A stretch of 64,000 bases of DNA, taken from the NCBI RefSeq assembly GCF_000152805.1, contig NZ_CH902578.1, positions 597,787-661,786 on the forward strand. Reading direction: 5' to 3'. This document shows positions 19,235 to 29,630 of this stretch, one piece after another (positions within the stretch are counted from its first letter, which is position 1; every line of letters starts with the position of its first letter). The notes beneath the pieces were generated by a model. That model searched no databases, was not told where the DNA came from, and was given only the letters and a program-made list of their open reading frames with translations. The translations under genes and the position numbers were made by a program. Source of the DNA: Maritimibacter alkaliphilus HTCC2654 (GTDB taxonomy: Bacteria > Pseudomonadota > Alphaproteobacteria > Rhodobacterales > Rhodobacteraceae).

Positions 19235-19504
19235 TTACTTGCACTTCGCCGCTTTGGCGACGTAGTGACCGGGGGCCGTCATGGTCTTGATCTCTTTGTA
19301 GACGGCCGGGTAATGCACCTTGACCATCTGACCTTTCTTGTTGTGCTCCCACTCGGTGTGAGCCGCCATGATCAGCTTCTTCGAGTAGGCGTACGAGGCC
19401 GGTACCCAGACTTTGTCATAGCAAGCCACAACTTGACCTTCCCAGGCAAAAGCCGGGGCAGCGAAGGCCGAAGCGAGCACAGCGCCAGCAATCAGTTTTT
19501 TCAT
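19235..19504 (-). CDS. Small exported protein, paralog B
   Basis: An 89-residue precursor with signal peptide MKKLIAGAVLASAFAAPAFA. The mature part has two cysteines (VVACYDKVWVPASY near the start, the last at position 88) and the same layout as the 97-residue paralog 180 nt downstream: ACYDKVWVPASY versus ACFNEVMVPAKY, and YPAVYKE versus YPAVYRE. It has more lysine than its paralog. Probably periplasmic; function unknown. It is preceded by an unusually long non-coding region (334 nt) full of inverted repeats and followed by a strong terminator, so it is its own transcription unit. Confidence 0.87.
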   Translation of the reverse strand: MKKLIAGAVLASAFAAPAFAWEGQVVACYDKVWVPASYAYSKKLIMAAHTEWEHNKKGQMVKVHYPAVYKEIKTMTAPGHYVAKAAKCK

Positions 19505-19838
19505 TGATCGATCTCCCAAATGAATTGTTGGTAAATGAACCTTAACTAAGTTTTTCACAGTTGCGCGACAGGAATTCTCGTTTCCACCCCGTTAAACCCC
19601 CGATATTCCTTGGTTTTAGGTAAAATCCCCCAAATCCGGCTGAATCGGTTCAGTTTTGGCACCAATCCTGTGGCATGTTCGAAACATGCTAGGTTTCCCC
19701 TTTGGAAACAGCGTGATGAGAGCCAGCGTCGCGTTTCCGGGCCGGAAACAATGCCACAATTTTGCCGAATCACCGGGTCGGCTGGAAAAGGCCCAGTCGC
19801 TCGGTTTCGGGTCTGTTTGGCGGTTTCTTGCCGGGGAG
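19505..19838. other. 334-nt non-coding region with several palindromes
   Basis: Bounded by exported paralog B and a DUF1330 gene, both on -. It is more AT-rich than its surroundings and I see no gene. It contains inverted repeats TTTTA-GG-TAAAA (19614-19625), CTGAA-TCGG-TTCAG (19640-19653), GCATGTT-CGA-AACATGC (19673-19689), GTTTCC-N5-GGAAAC (19693-19709) and again GTTTCC-N5-GGAAAC (19733-19749). It presumably holds the promoter of paralog B and its operators; a small RNA cannot be excluded. Confidence 0.6.
19693..19749. promoter_or_regulatory. Pair of GTTTCC-N5-GGAAAC palindromes
   Basis: Two 17-bp palindromes with identical arms and different 5-nt cores (CCTTT and GGGCC) are centred at 19701 and 19741, exactly 40 bp apart. 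A third 17-bp palindrome is centred at 19681, 20 bp away. This spacing of about two and four helical turns is typical of cooperative dimer-binding sites. The regulator is unknown. Confidence 0.55.
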
Positions 19839-20126
19839 TTACTCGGTCGTCTCGATGATGACCAGATCTCGCTCGGACGCGCCACGCGCGTGGTCGAGTG
19901 CGGCCTGATACTCGGGCGAGATATAGCAGGCCTCGGCATCCTCGACGGACGGGAATTTCGCGACCACGTTGCGCGGGCGATCCGTGCCTTCAAGCTGCAC
20001 ATAGCGCCCGCCGCGCGCGATGAAAGCACCGCCATGCTTGGCGATGGCCGGGCCCGCAAGCTCGGCATATTTCCCATAGGCGTCGGCGTCGGTGACCGTG
20101 ACGTGAGCGATCCAGAGTGCGGGCAT
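19839..20126 (-). CDS. DUF1330-family protein
   Basis: The 95-residue protein is a small ferredoxin-like alpha/beta domain with the DUF1330 pattern: ALWIAHVTVTDADAYGKYAE, GGAFIARGG, and FPSVEDAEACYISPEYQAAL. The family has no firmly established role. The ATG at 20126 matches the family start and follows the alaS stop by 1 nt; its ribosome binding site lies inside the alaS end, so it is co-transcribed with alaS. Confidence 0.9.
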   Translation of the reverse strand: MPALWIAHVTVTDADAYGKYAELAGPAIAKHGGAFIARGGRYVQLEGTDRPRNVVAKFPSVEDAEACYISPEYQAALDHARGASERDLVIIETTE

Positions 20127-20127
20127 C

Positions 20128-22776
20128 TTATCCTCCAATTACCGATTTCGCCGCGGCGATCGCGGCATCTGCGTTGGCGGCATCCTTGCCACCGCCTTGC
20201 GCCATGTCGGGGCGGCCACCGCCGCCCTTGCCGCCAAGTTCGGCCACCGCCGCGCGCACGAGGTCGACGGCCGATACCGTATCGGTCAGGTCGGGCGTCA
20301 CACCCGCGGCCACGGCCGCCTTGCCGTCGACATCCGCGATCAGCAGGACGGCACCGGAGCCGAGCCGCGCCTTGTGCTCGTCGATCAAAGGCGGAAGGTC
20401 GCGACCGGAAACGCCCGTCAGCGACTGGGCGAAGAACGCCACGCCGTTCACCTGTTCCGCGTCCGGCCCGGCCCCTGCGCCACCGGACATGGCGAGTTCC
20501 CGGCGCAACTGGTCGACCTGCCCGGCTAGTGTCTTGCGTTCGTCCAGAAGAGCCTGAAGGCGCGTCAGCACGTCCTGCTCGGACACTTTCAAAAGTCCCT
20601 CGACCTCGGACATGAGCATTTCGCGACGGCGCAATTCCCCCATCGCCGCCTCGCCTGTCAGCGCCTCGATCCGGCGCACGCCGGCCGAGGAGGCCGATTC
20701 AGCTGTCAGAACGAATGCGCCGATGTCGCCCGTGCGTTTCACATGGGTGCCGCCGCACAATTCGATGGAATAGGTTTCCTTGTCGACGCCCTTGCCGGTC
20801 GCCGCGCGGCCCATGGACACGACGCGCACCTCGTCCCCGTATTTCTCGCCGAAGAGCGCCTGCGCGCCAAGCGCACGGGCATCGTCGGGGGCCATGATGC
20901 GGGTTTCGACCGGCGTGTTCTGCCGGACGTAGGCGTTCACATCGCGTTCGACCCGCCCGATCTCATCCGCCGTCAGCGCCTTGTTGTGGCTGAAGTCGAA
21001 CCGCAGACGGTCGGGCGCGTTGAGCGAGCCGCGCTGCGCCACGTGATCGCCAAGCGCCTCGCGCAGCGCCTCGTGCAACAGGTGCGTGGCGGAATGGTTG
21101 GCGCGAATGGCCGAACGGCGGTCATGCTCGACCGTCAGTTCCGCGCCCTGCCCGCGTTCGATCGACCCTTCGACCACCTCGGCGAAATGGATGAAGACGC
21201 CCGCCACCTTCTTGGTGTCGGTGACACGCGCCTTGCCGGTCTCGGTCGTGATCGTGCCGGTATCGCCGACCTGACCCCCGGCTTCCGCGTAGAACGGCGT
21301 CTGGTTCACGACGATCTGAACGCTGCCGGTATCGACCTTGTCGGTCTTGTCGCCGTCCGCGACAAGCGCGACAATCTGGCCCTCGGCCTTTTCGGTGTCG
21401 TAGCCAAGGAATTCGGTCGTGCCTTTTTCTTCGGCGATGTCGTACCAGACGGTCGCATCCGCCGCTTCGCCGGACCCCGACCATGCGGCGCGCGCTTTCG
21501 CCTTTTGCTCGGCCATCGCAGCGTCGAAGCCTTCAGTGTCCACCAGCCGGTCCTTTTCGCGCAACGCATCCTGCGTAAGGTCGAGCGGGAACCCGAAGGT
21601 GTCGTAAAGCTTGAACGCCGCTTCGCCGGGAAGCGCCGCGCCTTCGGGCAGCTTGGCCAGTTCCTCGTCCAGAAGTTTCAGGCCGCGATCAAGCGTCGCC
21701 TGGAACCGGGTTTCCTCGGTCAGCAGGGTTTCCTCGATCATCGACTGCGCCTGCCCGAGTTCCGGGTAGGCCTGCCCCATCTGCCGCACGAGTTCCGGGA
21801 CAAGACGGTGCATCACCGGGTCTTTGGCCCCCAGCAGATGCGCATGGCGCATGGCGCGGCGCATGATCCGGCGCAGCACGTAACCGCGCCCTTCGTTCGA
21901 CGGCATCACCCCGTCGGCCATCAGAAACGAGGTCGAGCGCAGGTGATCCGCGATCACGCGGTGATGCACGTTGTGGTCACCATAGGGGTCGACGCCGGTG
22001 GCATGGGCCGATGCCTCGATCAGCGCCTTGAACAGGTCGGTGTCGTAATTGTCGTGGCTGCCCTGAAGCAGCGCGCCGATCCGCTCCAGCCCCATGCCGG
22101 TGTCGATCGACTGCATGTCCAGTTCGCGCATCGAGCCGTCTTCGAACTGCTCGTTCTGCATGAACACGACGTTCCAGATCTCGATGAACCGGTCGCCGTC
22201 CTCTTCGGGCGAACCCGGAGGGCCGCCCCAGATGTGGTCGCCGTGGTCATAGAAAATCTCGGTGCAGGGGCCGCAGGGGCCGGTCGGGCCCATCTGCCAG
22301 AAGTTGTCCGAGGTGGCGATGCGGATGATCCGCTCTTCCGGCACGCCGACCTTTTTCCAGATCTCGAACGCTTCGTCGTCGGTGTGATACACCGTCGTAT
22401 AAAGCTTGTCTTTCGGGATGCCGAACTCACGGGTGATGAGCTCCCACGCGAAGGGAATCGCCTCTTTCTTGAAATAATCGCCGAACGAGAAGTTGCCGAG
22501 CATCTCGAAGAAGGTGTGGTGGCGGGCGGTGTAACCGACATTGTCGAGGTCGTTGTGCTTGCCCCCGGCGCGCACGCATTTCTGCGAAGTGGTCGCGCGG
22601 GTGTAATCGCGGTGCTCGACCCCGGTGAACAGGTTCTTGAACTGCACCATGCCGGAGTTCGTGAACATCAGCGTCGGATCGTTGCGCGGGACGAGCGGCG
22701 AACTGTCGACGACCGTGTGGCCGTTCTTTTCGAAATAGCTGAGGAAAGTGGAGCGGATATCGTTCAGGCTGGCCAT
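20128..22776 (-). CDS. alaS: Alanyl-tRNA synthetase
   Basis: An 882-residue class II synthetase charging tRNA-Ala. Visible are the N-terminal catalytic domain beginning [17 protein letters not shown] with the class II motifs, the tRNA-recognition region, the editing domain zinc site ([12 protein letters not shown] and [13 protein letters not shown]), and the C-terminal oligomerisation/C-Ala domain with a Gly-rich [16 protein letters not shown], which is universally conserved. Full family length. First gene of a two-gene unit with the DUF1330 gene. Confidence 0.98.
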   Translation of the reverse strand: MASLNDIRSTFLSYFEKNGHTVVDSSPLVPRNDPTLMFTNSGMVQFKNLFTGVEHRDYTRATTSQKCVRAGGKHNDLDNVGYTARHHTFFEMLGNFSFGDYFKKEAIPFAWELITREFGIPKDKLYTTVYHTDDEAFEIWKKVGVPEERIIRIATSDNFWQMGPTGPCGPCTEIFYDHGDHIWGGPPGSPEEDGDRFIEIWNVVFMQNEQFEDGSMRELDMQSIDTGMGLERIGALLQGSHDNYDTDLFKALIEASAHATGVDPYGDHNVHHRVIADHLRSTSFLMADGVMPSNEGRGYVLRRIMRRAMRHAHLLGAKDPVMHRLVPELVRQMGQAYPELGQAQSMIEETLLTEETRFQATLDRGLKLLDEELAKLPEGAALPGEAAFKLYDTFGFPLDLTQDALREKDRLVDTEGFDAAMAEQKAKARAAWSGSGEAADATVWYDIAEEKGTTEFLGYDTEKAEGQIVALVADGDKTDKVDTGSVQIVVNQTPFYAEAGGQVGDTGTITTETGKARVTDTKKVAGVFIHFAEVVEGSIERGQGAELTVEHDRRSAIRANHSATHLLHEALREALGDHVAQRGSLNAPDRLRFDFSHNKALTADEIGRVERDVNAYVRQNTPVETRIMAPDDARALGAQALFGEKYGDEVRVVSMGRAATGKGVDKETYSIELCGGTHVKRTGDIGAFVLTAESASSAGVRRIEALTGEAAMGELRRREMLMSEVEGLLKVSEQDVLTRLQALLDERKTLAGQVDQLRRELAMSGGAGAGPDAEQVNGVAFFAQSLTGVSGRDLPPLIDEHKARLGSGAVLLIADVDGKAAVAAGVTPDLTDTVSAVDLVRAAVAELGGKGGGGRPDMAQGGGKDAANADAAIAAAKSVIGG

Positions 22777-22850
22777 GGCGCGGGTCCGGGCATTCGTGTT
22801 TCGGTCCGCCCGGTTTATCGGGGGTCACGACCACTGTCCACCACGACGAA

Positions 22851-22876
22851 AAAGGACAGGCCGAGGCCTGCCCTTT
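22851..22876 (-). terminator. Terminator of recA
   Basis: On the - strand, AAAGGGCAGGCC / GGCCTGTCCTTT forms a 12-bp stem (one G-U pair) with a 2-3-nt loop, followed by more U. It lies about 70 nt past the recA stop and before the alaS start. Confidence 0.88.
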
Positions 22877-22945
22877 CCCAGGTATTCTCCGCACCGGTTT
22901 CACCCGCCACGTGGGCCTTTTCCGGAGTTGGCCTTCACCGACCGA

Positions 22946-24022
22946 TCAGTCCTCGACGACGTCCGCGTCGTCGAAGTCGGCGCCGCCCATATCGAAGTCG
23001 AGACCATGCGCCGCGCGGATCTTGTCCTCGATCTCAAGCGCGATGGAGGGGTTTTCCTTGAGGAAGGTCTTGGAGTTCTCACGCCCCTGCCCGATCCGCT
23101 CGTCGCCGTAGCTGAACCAGGCGCCCGATTTCTCGACCACGCCCGCCTTGACGCCGAGGTCCAGAAGTTCGCCGGTCTTCGAGATGCCTTCGCCATACAT
23201 GATGTCGAATTCGACCTGCTTGAACGGCGGGGCCACCTTGTTTTTCACCACTTTCACACGGGTCGCGTTGCCCACGACTTCGTCCCGGTCCTTGATCGCG
23301 CCGATGCGGCGAATGTCGAGACGGACGGAGGAGTAGAATTTGAGCGCGTTACCGCCCGTGGTGGTTTCGGGCGAGCCGAACATGACGCCGATCTTCATCC
23401 GGATCTGGTTGATGAAGATGACCATGCAGTTCGACCGCGCGATCGAGCCGGTGAGTTTGCGCATCGCTTGGGACATCAGGCGGGCCTGCACGCCGACGGA
23501 CGAGTCGCCCATGTCGCCTTCGAGTTCCGATTTCGGGGTCAGCGCCGCGACCGAGTCGACGACGACCATGTTCACCGCGCCCGAGCGCACCAGCGTATCG
23601 ACGATTTCCAGCGCCTGTTCGCCGGTGTCGGGCTGCGAAATCAGGAGTTCGTCAAGGTCGACGCCCAGCCGCTTGGCGTATTGCGGGTCGAGCGCATGTT
23701 CCGCGTCGACGAAGGCGCAGACCCCGCCCTTTTTCTGTTCCTCGGCCACGCAATGCAGCGTCAGCGTGGTCTTACCCGAGCTTTCGGGGCCGTAGATTTC
23801 GATGATCCGGCCCTTGGGCAGCCCGCCGATCCCCAGCGCGATGTCGAGACCGAGCGAGCCGGTCGATGTCGAAGCGATCTCGGCCACCGGGTTGTCGGCG
23901 CCGAGCTTCATGATCGAGCCTTTGCCGAATTGGCGTTCAATCTGCGCCAGTGCGCTGTCGAGCGCCTTCTGCTTCTCGCTGTCGCGTTTCATATCAAGGT
24001 CCAGGAGGTTTGCGGTTGCCAT
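22946..24022 (-). CDS. recA: DNA recombinase RecA
   Basis: RecA forms filaments on single-stranded DNA for homologous recombination and triggers LexA cleavage. The 358-residue protein has the Walker [10 protein letters not shown], Walker B region VVVDSVAAL, the L2 loop around [22 protein letters not shown] (part) and an acidic C-terminus. The start at ATG 24022 ([14 protein letters not shown]) is preferred over an upstream in-frame codon. Its upstream region has a perfect GTTC-N7-GTTC SOS box, so LexA control is expected. It has its own terminator. Confidence 0.98.
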   Translation of the reverse strand: MATANLLDLDMKRDSEKQKALDSALAQIERQFGKGSIMKLGADNPVAEIASTSTGSLGLDIALGIGGLPKGRIIEIYGPESSGKTTLTLHCVAEEQKKGGVCAFVDAEHALDPQYAKRLGVDLDELLISQPDTGEQALEIVDTLVRSGAVNMVVVDSVAALTPKSELEGDMGDSSVGVQARLMSQAMRKLTGSIARSNCMVIFINQIRMKIGVMFGSPETTTGGNALKFYSSVRLDIRRIGAIKDRDEVVGNATRVKVVKNKVAPPFKQVEFDIMYGEGISKTGELLDLGVKAGVVEKSGAWFSYGDERIGQGRENSKTFLKENPSIALEIEDKIRAAHGLDFDMGGADFDDADVVED

Positions 24023-24072
24023 GTTTTCCATCCTTATTCCATACCCGGAGCCGGGCAGCAATTGTTGCTCTT

Positions 24073-24087
24073 GTTCGCCTCTTGTTC
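24073..24087. promoter_or_regulatory. LexA (SOS) box of recA
   Basis: GTTC-GCCTCTT-GTTC is a perfect match to the alphaproteobacterial LexA site GTTC-N7-GTTC, 51-65 nt upstream of the recA start. A GAAC-N6-GAAC pair at 24104-24117 lies just upstream; its spacing is one short, so it may be a weaker accessory site. Confidence 0.9.
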
Positions 24088-24229
24088 TGGTTTTCTACAT
24101 GAAGAACAAAAGAGAACATTTCAAGAAAATTCTATGGATTCACCTTGCGCCAAGCCTGGTTAATAAACCTTTAGCGCGGTCAGGATCGGAGTGGATTTTT
24201 GGAAAGCCGCGTCATTTCAGACGCTTGGC

Positions 24230-26632
24230 CTAGTGGATCTGGGCCGCGACTGTGGCCGTCAGTTCCGAAAGCGAAAACGGCTTGGGCAGGAACACCGAGT
24301 TCGGGATGCGCTTTTGGTGTTCGGACACCGATTCCTCGGCATAGCCCGACACGAACACGACCTTGACCCCGGGCCGGTCCTCGAGAGCCTTGGCCACCCA
24401 GGTCGGCCCGTCCATGCCGGGCATGATGACATCCGTGACTACCACGTCGATTTTGAGCGTCGGGTCTTCGAGCAGGGCGAGCGCGGATTCGGCGCTGTCG
24501 GCTTCGAGCACCGTGTATCCGCGCAGCGCCAACGCACGGGAGGCGAAGGCGCGCACCGGCGCCTCGTCCTCGACCAACAGCACATTGCCCGACTTGCGTT
24601 CGAGGTTCGGATCATGCGTCGGTTTCGGCACCGACGCCTTCTCGGCATCCTCCAGCGTCGCCGGCGCGGACGCGCGCTTGTCCTCGATCATCCGCGCGGC
24701 GGCTTCGCGAAGGACCGCATCCGTGCGCTCCTTCTCGGCCACCATGGTCGGAGACAGCATGTGGTCGGCGGGCGGTTCGTAAACGGGGAAATACAAGCTG
24801 AACGTGGTGCCCGACCCCTCGACCGAATCCACGAAGATGAACCCGCCGGACTGTTTCACGATGCCATAGGCCATCGAAAGGCCAAGTCCGGTGCCCTTGC
24901 CCGCGCCTTTGGTGGTGTAGAACGGCTCGAATATCTTGGCGATCCTAGAGGGCGGAATGCCGTGGCCGGCGTCGATCACGCGGATGGTGACGTAATCCCC
25001 GCGCGGCACCCGAACACGGTCGCGTTCCAGCGCACGGTCCAGATACACGTTATGCACCTCGAGACGGATGGTGCCGCCACCGGGCATCGCGTCGCGCGCA
25101 TTGACCACGAGGTTCATCACGACCTGTTCCAACTGGCGTTTGTCGGCGCGCACCGGGCGGATGTCCTGATCGTGGAGGTAGTCGAGCGTGATGGTTTCCC
25201 CCACCAGACGCCCCAAGAGATGCACGAGATCGGCCATGCTGTCGGCAAGGTCGATGACGTCCGGGCGCAGGGTTTGCTTGCGCGAAAACGCCAGAAGCTG
25301 ACCGACGAGCGCGGCGGCCCGGTTCGAGTTCTGCGAGATCTGTTTGAGGTCGGGGAAATCCTCGTCATCCGGGTTGTCGTGCCGTAGAAGCAGCAGGTCG
25401 CAATGCCCGGAGATCGCCGTCAGCAGGTTGTTGAAATCATGCGCGACGCCACCGGCCAACTGGCCGATCGCCTGCATCTTCTGGCTTTGCACGAATTGCG
25501 TTTCGAGGGTCTTCAACTCGGTCGCATCGCTCATGACGACGACAAGCGCATCGCCTTCGTCGTCGCGCACCTTTTCCAGCGAGATTTGCAGGAAGGTCTC
25601 TTCCTCGCCCTCGCTCGTGCGCAGGGTTTCGGTCCGACCCAGATTGCGGCCCACCCAAGCCTCGGACAACCAGTCCGACACGGGCCGCCCCAACCCCTCC
25701 ACAAGGTCCGAGAACAGACGCCCCACAACCTCATCGACGCCCAGCAGCTTGCGCGCGCGTGCGTTCGCCATCGAAACGCGTCCGTTCGGCGCCAGACGCA
25801 GGAGCGGAACGGGCAGGCTTTCGACCACGCCCCAGTCGGCGGCTTCGAGCATCGGGGATTTGGGTTCGGGCAGCAGATAGATCTCCCGCCGTCCGGCCGA
25901 GCGTTCGACCTCGGCCACCAGCACCGGCATGACGCCGCGCGCGCCGTGGATCACGTGGGTTTCGCCGGGCCGGAGAGGGAGGTCCGAGAACACCCGGTCG
26001 AGCGTGGATTCGCGCCCGCCCAGAAGGCGCCGCAACGCTTCGTTCATGGAAAGGATCGCGCCGGATCGCGAGGCGGTCATCATCGGCAGGCCGATGTCGT
26101 CACCGGAATGGCCCGTCGGGCGCATCGCCCCGACTTCCTCGATCCGCCACAGGAAGGTTTCCGAGCCGACGCGATGGACCGACACGTTGACCTGCCCGCC
26201 CCGGATCGCCACGCCTTCGCGCGCCGCCCCCAGCGCCAATGCACGGTTTTGCAGGCGGTAGAGCAATGTCGCGGGCTGGAGCCAGAGATCGCCCAGCACC
26301 TCGGTCAACGTCTGACCCTCGCGCGCCTCGAACGCCGTGCGGGCAGCCGCGTTGGCGAACCGGATCGCGCCGTCGGGGTCGGTCATCAGCGTGGGCGCCG
26401 AATCCTCGGCCACGAGCGCCTCGGTCAGGCTTCTCAGACTTTCGGCCGCGCGGTCGTGCCAGAACTTCAGACCGAATGTCAGAAGCGCGACGGACAGGAG
26501 CGTGAGGCCGATCAGGAACAGAAGCAGCGCGGCGACCGGAGGCACGACGAACCACGAACCACCCAACGCGACGAGCGCCACAAGCACCACCGCCCACAGG
26601 CGCGGCGCCAACCCAAGCGCCGCCCGGGTCAT
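24230..26632 (-). CDS. cckA: Hybrid histidine kinase CckA (cell-cycle phosphorelay)
   Basis: CckA starts the CckA-ChpT-CtrA phosphorelay. From ATG 26632 the protein is about 800 residues; a TTG at 26662 would add 10. Two N-terminal membrane helices are followed by PAS-type domains, the HisKA box with GQLAGGVAHDFNNLLTAI, the ATPase N, G1 and G2 boxes (NLVVNARDAMPGGG, DAGHGIPP, GKGTGLGLSM) and a C-terminal receiver with VTDVIMPGMDG. The HDFNNLLT form and the recA neighbourhood identify CckA. It can switch between kinase and phosphatase. A perfect CtrA site lies upstream. Confidence 0.93.
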   Translation of the reverse strand: MTRAALGLAPRLWAVVLVALVALGGSWFVVPPVAALLLFLIGLTLLSVALLTFGLKFWHDRAAESLRSLTEALVAEDSAPTLMTDPDGAIRFANAAARTAFEAREGQTLTEVLGDLWLQPATLLYRLQNRALALGAAREGVAIRGGQVNVSVHRVGSETFLWRIEEVGAMRPTGHSGDDIGLPMMTASRSGAILSMNEALRRLLGGRESTLDRVFSDLPLRPGETHVIHGARGVMPVLVAEVERSAGRREIYLLPEPKSPMLEAADWGVVESLPVPLLRLAPNGRVSMANARARKLLGVDEVVGRLFSDLVEGLGRPVSDWLSEAWVGRNLGRTETLRTSEGEEETFLQISLEKVRDDEGDALVVVMSDATELKTLETQFVQSQKMQAIGQLAGGVAHDFNNLLTAISGHCDLLLLRHDNPDDEDFPDLKQISQNSNRAAALVGQLLAFSRKQTLRPDVIDLADSMADLVHLLGRLVGETITLDYLHDQDIRPVRADKRQLEQVVMNLVVNARDAMPGGGTIRLEVHNVYLDRALERDRVRVPRGDYVTIRVIDAGHGIPPSRIAKIFEPFYTTKGAGKGTGLGLSMAYGIVKQSGGFIFVDSVEGSGTTFSLYFPVYEPPADHMLSPTMVAEKERTDAVLREAAARMIEDKRASAPATLEDAEKASVPKPTHDPNLERKSGNVLLVEDEAPVRAFASRALALRGYTVLEADSAESALALLEDPTLKIDVVVTDVIMPGMDGPTWVAKALEDRPGVKVVFVSGYAEESVSEHQKRIPNSVFLPKPFSLSELTATVAAQIH

Positions 26633-26711
26633 CGGGCCAGGTGTAAGGACAACGTGGGACAAGACCCTACCAAGCGTTGATTCGACTGCGCCTCAGTCAA
26701 CCTAGTCAGCG

Positions 26712-26726
26712 TTAACGTCAGCTTAA
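26712..26726. promoter_or_regulatory. CtrA-binding site upstream of cckA
   Basis: TTAA-CGTCAGC-TTAA is a perfect full CtrA box (TTAA-N7-TTAA), about 80-95 nt upstream of the cckA ATG, in the only gap between rsmB and cckA. A GANTC (CcrM methylation) site, GATTC, is at 26679-26683. Confidence 0.7.
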
Positions 26727-26767
26727 TCGAGAAACGACATTCAATCTAGGGTTGCTATTCGCGTAAG

Positions 26768-27940
26768 TTAGCGCGTGCCGGGCGAAGTTTCGAGGATCGC
26801 AACGAAAAACCCATCGCCCCCGTCGAGCGGTGTGAAACGGCGCGAGGCGGTCAGGGTCCACTCCGGGCGTCGCGCGACGAAAGCCTTGATCTGGCTCATG
26901 TTTTCTTCGTCGAACAGAGAACAAGTGGCGTAGGCGATCCGCCCTCCGGGGCGCACGTGGTCGGCGATTTCGTCGAGGATCGTGGCCTGCATTAGGCACA
27001 GTGCGTCAAGCCCGTCCCGCGTCAGGGACCATTTCCCCTGTGGTGCGCGGCGCCAGCTTCCGGACCCGGAACACGGCGCGTCGGCGAAAACCAGGTCGAA
27101 GCCGTCGCCGGACTGACCCGGCGCGGAGATGTCGATGTCGACCCCGGCGCGACGGGCACGTTCCGGCAGATCGCGCATCCGCCCTGCGTCAATGTCATGT
27201 GCGGTCACGGCAGCGCCCTGTGCCGCAAGGGCAAGCGCCTTGCCGCCGCCCCCGGCGCAGTAGTCCAGCACCCTCATACCGGGCGTCACGTCGAGCAGAT
27301 CGACCACCGCCTGACTGGCAGCATCCTGAAGTTCGACAAGCCCATCCTGATACACGCGGCTGATGTGAACGCGCCGCGCGCCGGAGGTGACTTCGAGGGC
27401 CGTGTCGGACAGGGTGTGCTCGGTCGTGCCGATCCCTTCATCGGCAAGTGCGGCTTGCGCGCCCGCACGGCTGACCTTGGCCGTGTTCACACGCAGAAAC
27501 ACCGGGGCCCGGTGCCGCAGCGAGTGCGCGACCGCCTCACAGTCCGCGCCGAGGCTGTCCTGCATCAACGGCAATACCCAGTCCGGCAGGTCGAGCCTTA
27601 CGGCAGGCGGGGCATTTCTCAGATCGAGCACCGTGCGCTCTTCTTCGGTAAGGGGCGACGGCGCGAAACGGTCGCCGGTGAAAAGCCCATCCGGGTCGGC
27701 CCCTGCGGCGCGCAGCCCGCCAAGCACCAGTCCGCGCCCGGTTTCACCGCCGCCGAGCGTGGCGAAGGACCGTCGGCAACGGACCGCATCATAGACGATA
27801 TCGCGGATCGCGGCCCGGTCCTTGGACCCCGCATAGCGGTTGGCGCGCCCCCAGCGTGTGAGCACCTGTTCCGGCGCAGCACCAGCCAGCCAGTTGTCCA
27901 AGATCTCGATCGCGGCCGAGAGGCGGGCAGCGGGCGTCAT
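26768..27940 (-). CDS. RsmB/NOL1-type RNA (cytosine-5) methyltransferase
   Basis: A 390-residue RsmB-like enzyme. The N-terminal NusB-like helical region (residues 1-130) is followed by the SAM domain with VLDYCAGGGGKALALAA, DAPCSGSGSWRRAP (catalytic Cys in PC) and YATCSLFDEEN (second Cys in TCS). These methylate cytosine in rRNA (16S m5C967 for RsmB) or tRNA. Upstream of cckA and downstream of guaB on the same strand; a 141-nt gap precedes cckA. Confidence 0.92.
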   Translation of the reverse strand: MTPAARLSAAIEILDNWLAGAAPEQVLTRWGRANRYAGSKDRAAIRDIVYDAVRCRRSFATLGGGETGRGLVLGGLRAAGADPDGLFTGDRFAPSPLTEEERTVLDLRNAPPAVRLDLPDWVLPLMQDSLGADCEAVAHSLRHRAPVFLRVNTAKVSRAGAQAALADEGIGTTEHTLSDTALEVTSGARRVHISRVYQDGLVELQDAASQAVVDLLDVTPGMRVLDYCAGGGGKALALAAQGAAVTAHDIDAGRMRDLPERARRAGVDIDISAPGQSGDGFDLVFADAPCSGSGSWRRAPQGKWSLTRDGLDALCLMQATILDEIADHVRPGGRIAYATCSLFDEENMSQIKAFVARRPEWTLTASRRFTPLDGGDGFFVAILETSPGTR

Positions 27941-27984
27941 GCCTTACCCAAAATGTGAATATCGACCGCCAAGCCCTTCAAATC

Positions 27985-29475
<1,491 letters not shown>

Positions 29476-29630
29476 CTATTTCACGGGCCGGGAAGAATGG
29501 AAAGGGGTCCGGGGGCGAAAATCCGCAGCACTCATGCAGGTCTTTCGATCCGGGCCGAACCGTCACGATTGCCGTTTGCCTGCGGGCCGCTTGTGGATAG
29601 GATTCACGGCAGGACGAGGGAGGATCAGCC

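Noticed and set aside
20743-23061. 772-codon open frame on + opposite alaS
   Set aside because: Mirror frame of alaS and no recognisable motif.
24104-24117. GAAC-N6-GAAC as a full SOS box of recA
   Set aside because: Spacing is one base short of the N7 consensus. Kept only as a possible accessory site.
24160-24174. TTAA-N7-TTAG as a CtrA box upstream of recA
   Set aside because: One mismatch in the second half and about 140 nt from recA; such matches are expected by chance in an AT-rich gap.
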